A stretch of DNA of 64,000 nucleotides from Fibrobacter sp. UWH4. GTDB taxonomy: Bacteria; Fibrobacterota; Fibrobacteria; Fibrobacterales; Fibrobacteraceae. How positions within the stretch are numbered: position 1 is the stretch's first letter; every line of letters begins with the position of its first letter. The position numbers were made by a program, and so were the translations under genes. The notes beneath the pieces are model-generated. The model had not been told where the DNA came from. It did no database searches and saw only the letters and a list, made by a program, of their open reading frames with translations. Shown here one piece after another: positions 61,695 to 64,000 of this stretch. Location of the stretch: NCBI RefSeq assembly GCF_900142475.1, contig NZ_FRAY01000003.1, positions 434,001-498,000 on the forward strand. The letters run 5' to 3'.

Positions 61695-61737
61695 ATGACT
61701 CCCGGCCGCCTCTATGAGGCTCCAAGATGACATTCAA

Positions 61738-63039
61738 TTATTCTTTTTCCTTGATGCACCTAACCGAGAACGCACTCTTCGATTCCTTCGGCTCAACACT
61801 GATAGCATCGTCATAATAGCGCAACAGAAGAACCGACTGATTATCGCTCCACATATACGAACTCAAGGTCAAGTCAAAGAAATCTCCCGCATCGCGGCCA
61901 CCAGCCGGCAAGGCGTTGAAGCCCCACAGGTTCATGCCAGCCTCGCCCTTATCGGACCAGCCTTCGCGGGTACGGAGCATCTTACCTAAACTGACGAAAT
62001 CCGCAAGGCCCTCAAATTCCACCGCTGTCGGAAGACGCCAGCCTTCGGGACAAACAGTCTTTGCGGCATCAAAGGAATACAGACGGCCGTACTTGTCACA
62101 ATTCTTTTCATCGTCGTTGTAACACCAGCTGCCATCCGTCTTGTAGGCCATATTTTCGGCCATCCAGGTCTGCGCATCGATATTGATGGTCTTGTAAGTA
62201 TGGCCCTCGTATTCCAGCTCGCCATAATCAAACGGGATCTTATCGAGGTAAGAAGAATCTAGGTCACCCGATATTTTCGCATCGGAATAATTGACCGACA
62301 AAACGCAGCGGAGCGACATCCCGTGATCCTTATAATACTCTCCCCTTTCGAGATAATCTCTGTCGTAACGGAGAGTCCAGCCGTAGCTCGTCGCATCGTC
62401 AATCTGCGTACTCGACCAGAAGTAGGCGTACTTCCCCGAACTCATAAAGCTGCCGTCTTCGCTATTTTTACGGCCCGCCGGAAGAGCGTAAAAGCCGAAA
62501 CGATTGAGCGCCTTGGCCGCAGAATCAGCGCGTTCCCAGCCATCTACCGCCTTCATGCCTGTACCGACCAGCTCGGCACCGCTGATTGACTCAAAATACG
62601 ACTTTAGTTTATTCCAATCATCCACCGAAGGTACACGCCAGTTTTCGGGGCAAATTCCCTGGAAATCGTTCTGATGGTAACTATAATTCGAAGATGCTTC
62701 CGAAGAGGCGTACTTCGACTCAAGATTCAACACGGCCGTCCAACTATACAGCGGACCATACTTTTCGCAGCTGTCCTTAGAATTCTCGTAGCACCAGATA
62801 TTGCCCTTCAGATTCTTCGTCTTGGAACTATCGGCGTAGCGCAAGTTTTCCGCCATCCAAAGCTGATTGCCGACCTTGACCACAGAATACTCATTTCCGT
62901 CGCGCTTGTCCTTGAACTTCCCGTCGGTCAATTTAATCGAGACCGGATCAATCCCGAACAGGTCAGCGGATTCAGGATCATGCTCCGTACAAGCCACAAG
63001 ACCCGCCACACACGCTAACAACATTAGACTTTTTTTCAT
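61738..63039 (-). CDS. Lipoprotein with two FISUMP domains
   Basis: 433 residues, lipobox L-V-A-C. Two tandem FISUMP domains (about 45-250 and 270-430), each with W-M-A-E-N, Y-G-P/R-L-Y-S, I/V-C-P-E-N/G-W-R-V/L-P, A-L-P-A-G and closing S-L/V-R-C. Unlike the gene at 26912 it has no collagen-like region. Surface location inferred; function of the domain unknown. Confidence 0.88.
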   Translation of the reverse strand: MKKSLMLLACVAGLVACTEHDPESADLFGIDPVSIKLTDGKFKDKRDGNEYSVVKVGNQLWMAENLRYADSSKTKNLKGNIWCYENSKDSCEKYGPLYSWTAVLNLESKYASSEASSNYSYHQNDFQGICPENWRVPSVDDWNKLKSYFESISGAELVGTGMKAVDGWERADSAAKALNRFGFYALPAGRKNSEDGSFMSSGKYAYFWSSTQIDDATSYGWTLRYDRDYLERGEYYKDHGMSLRCVLSVNYSDAKISGDLDSSYLDKIPFDYGELEYEGHTYKTINIDAQTWMAENMAYKTDGSWCYNDDEKNCDKYGRLYSFDAAKTVCPEGWRLPTAVEFEGLADFVSLGKMLRTREGWSDKGEAGMNLWGFNALPAGGRDAGDFFDLTLSSYMWSDNQSVLLLRYYDDAISVEPKESKSAFSVRCIKEKE

Positions 63040-63188
63040 ATTTCCTCCTAGAAACTTTTAGAGAACCATAAGGCAATACGTCACAAAACAAGACGCACAA
63101 CTTTAATATACATAAAAATTTATATAAAGGAACAAAAAAAGAACCCACGAAGAGAATCTTTTATAATTTTTTCAACTTCACAACCTAT

Positions 63189-64000
63189 TTATTTCATGAT
63201 GCAGCGTACATAAAGTTCTGCACCTTTCCTAAGAAGTTCCAAAGACGCGCCTTTCGAATTCGCATCATAGCATAATGCGTTTTGGAAATTTGCATCTTCA
63301 TTTGATTGCAAAAAGAAGCATGTTTTTTTCGTGGAATACGTTAGATTTTCACTAGGAAACTGGCTTTCGAGAATTCCTCCATCCTCATAGAACGAGAATT
63401 CATAAGCGTTATTATTTTTCAACGAATCCTGAGAATTTAAGAACAATGGAACATCATAATAGATGTTTTCACTAGGAACTTCACCACATACACCCTTTGT
63501 GTACGTTGTTTTTACAGAGGCTCCCACGGAATGCAACAAAATTTCGACGTCCGCTTTTGTGGGCAAACGAAAATTTCCAGAACAAGCATCCATAGCCTTT
63601 TCGTAAGACATCAACGAGCCGAACAAATTGCAGTTTTTTTCTTCGTCGTTTAAGCAATGCCCCCCGCCCCTAACATTTTCGGAGAACCATGTCTGCGAAC
63701 CGATTCGAACAGCGCCATAACGAACATCCCCTATACGGGCCCCGCATCGACGGATTGTAGAAGGTTCAACTGTAGCCGGCAAAGTATCATAATCAAAGCC
63801 GACAGAATAATCTCCGGACACATTTATATACTTTCCATTTTCATCACGCTCTAGCCACGTTGCCGATTCGCCGAAACAGCAAATAGTGTCCTTTATTGCA
63901 AAATTCTCATAGAAACAGACCGTGTCTTTTGATTCTTCCTGAAAGAGGAACGGATCAACAATCTCTGCATTATGCAAAGATTGTTCACATTCAGGAAGTT
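63189..64000 (-). CDS. FISUMP-type lipoprotein, 5' end cut by window edge
   Basis: The frame is open from 63189 to the right edge. The first readable residues, L-P-E-C-E-Q-S-L-H-N-A, match L-P-E-C-E-E-S-I-Y of the collagen-like FISUMP lipoprotein near its residue 47, so the signal peptide lies beyond 64000 and the TTG at 63977 is not the start. A FISUMP-like region follows: W-F-S-E-N-V-R, L-F-G-S-L-M-S-Y, F-R-L-P-T-K and final Y-V-R-C-I-M-K. This domain is diverged, with shorter motifs. Confidence 0.75.
   Translation of the reverse strand, partial: LPECEQSLHNAEIVDPFLFQEESKDTVCFYENFAIKDTICCFGESATWLERDENGKYINVSGDYSVGFDYDTLPATVEPSTIRRCGARIGDVRYGAVRIGSQTWFSENVRGGGHCLNDEEKNCNLFGSLMSYEKAMDACSGNFRLPTKADVEILLHSVGASVKTTYTKGVCGEVPSENIYYDVPLFLNSQDSLKNNNAYEFSFYEDGGILESQFPSENLTYSTKKTCFFLQSNEDANFQNALCYDANSKGASLELLRKGAELYVRCIMK

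Overview
The window almost certainly comes from a Fibrobacter chromosome (rumen/gut cellulose degrader). The markers are: two full-length FISUMP-domain lipoproteins plus a third cut by the right edge (the Fibrobacter succinogenes major paralogous domain); lipoproteins with Ser-rich linkers; secreted plant-polysaccharide enzymes (a GH74 xyloglucanase and two CE6 acetyl esterases, one with a CBM6) carrying C-terminal tails; and an aryl polyene pigment cluster. Nothing looks like a plasmid or an intact phage. No rRNA or tRNA gene was recognised.

Layout. 1-7.2 kb: diguanylate cyclase, a membrane protein, a three-unit CRISPR-like repeat, GH74, a lipoprotein and a CE6 esterase. 7.2-16.2 kb: trmO, an orphan repeat RNA, hypothetical genes and gene remnants, putP behind a structured leader, a Ser-rich lipoprotein, gap, a toxin-antitoxin (TA) module, and a DUF285-repeat gene abutting a truncated Rpn-type nuclease. 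16.2-28.5 kb: an amino-acid ABC transporter (binding domains fused to permease, plus ATPase), a large DUF3857/transglutaminase/TPR lipoprotein, a gspE/pilB-like ATPase translationally coupled to thiL, and a collagen-like FISUMP lipoprotein. 28.7-35 kb: a receiver-like protein, a putative TIM-barrel enzyme, CE6-CBM6, divergent efp/epmB, and mdh. 35-39 kb: a TA island with a type III RNA-protein pair and two Phd/ParE-type pairs. 39-42.8 kb: a second fused ABC transporter, a YhcC-like radical SAM protein and apt. 42.9-60 kb: a complete aryl polyene cluster with its own ammonia-lyase, a long minus-strand operon facing a short plus-strand operon. 60-64 kb: argH, a 30-bp tandem repeat and two FISUMP lipoproteins.

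How the parts work together. In the pigment cluster the ammonia-lyase makes the aryl acid starter. The ligase domain loads it on one of two ACPs. Two ketosynthases, a KS-like partner, a ketoreductase and two hotdog dehydratases extend the polyene, and an O-methyltransferase probably caps the aryl head. Acyltransferases, a glycosyltransferase, LolA-like, MMPL and lipoprotein components attach or move it to the outer membrane. efp and epmB form an elongation-factor/modifying-enzyme pair.

Most notable signals. (1) A type III toxin-antitoxin locus at 35.0-35.65 kb: promoter, two 50-nt RNA repeats, terminator, then an endoribonuclease-type toxin. (2) A second, toxin-less copy of the same RNA architecture at 8.1-8.3 kb upstream of trmO. 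A predicted pseudoknot pairing co-varies between the two loci. (3) Two ABC transporters whose substrate-binding domain halves are in permuted order, one with an ATPase carrying a C-terminal GHKL-like domain. (4) A cas-less 3-repeat array with exact 61-bp spacing and a type I-E-like hairpin.
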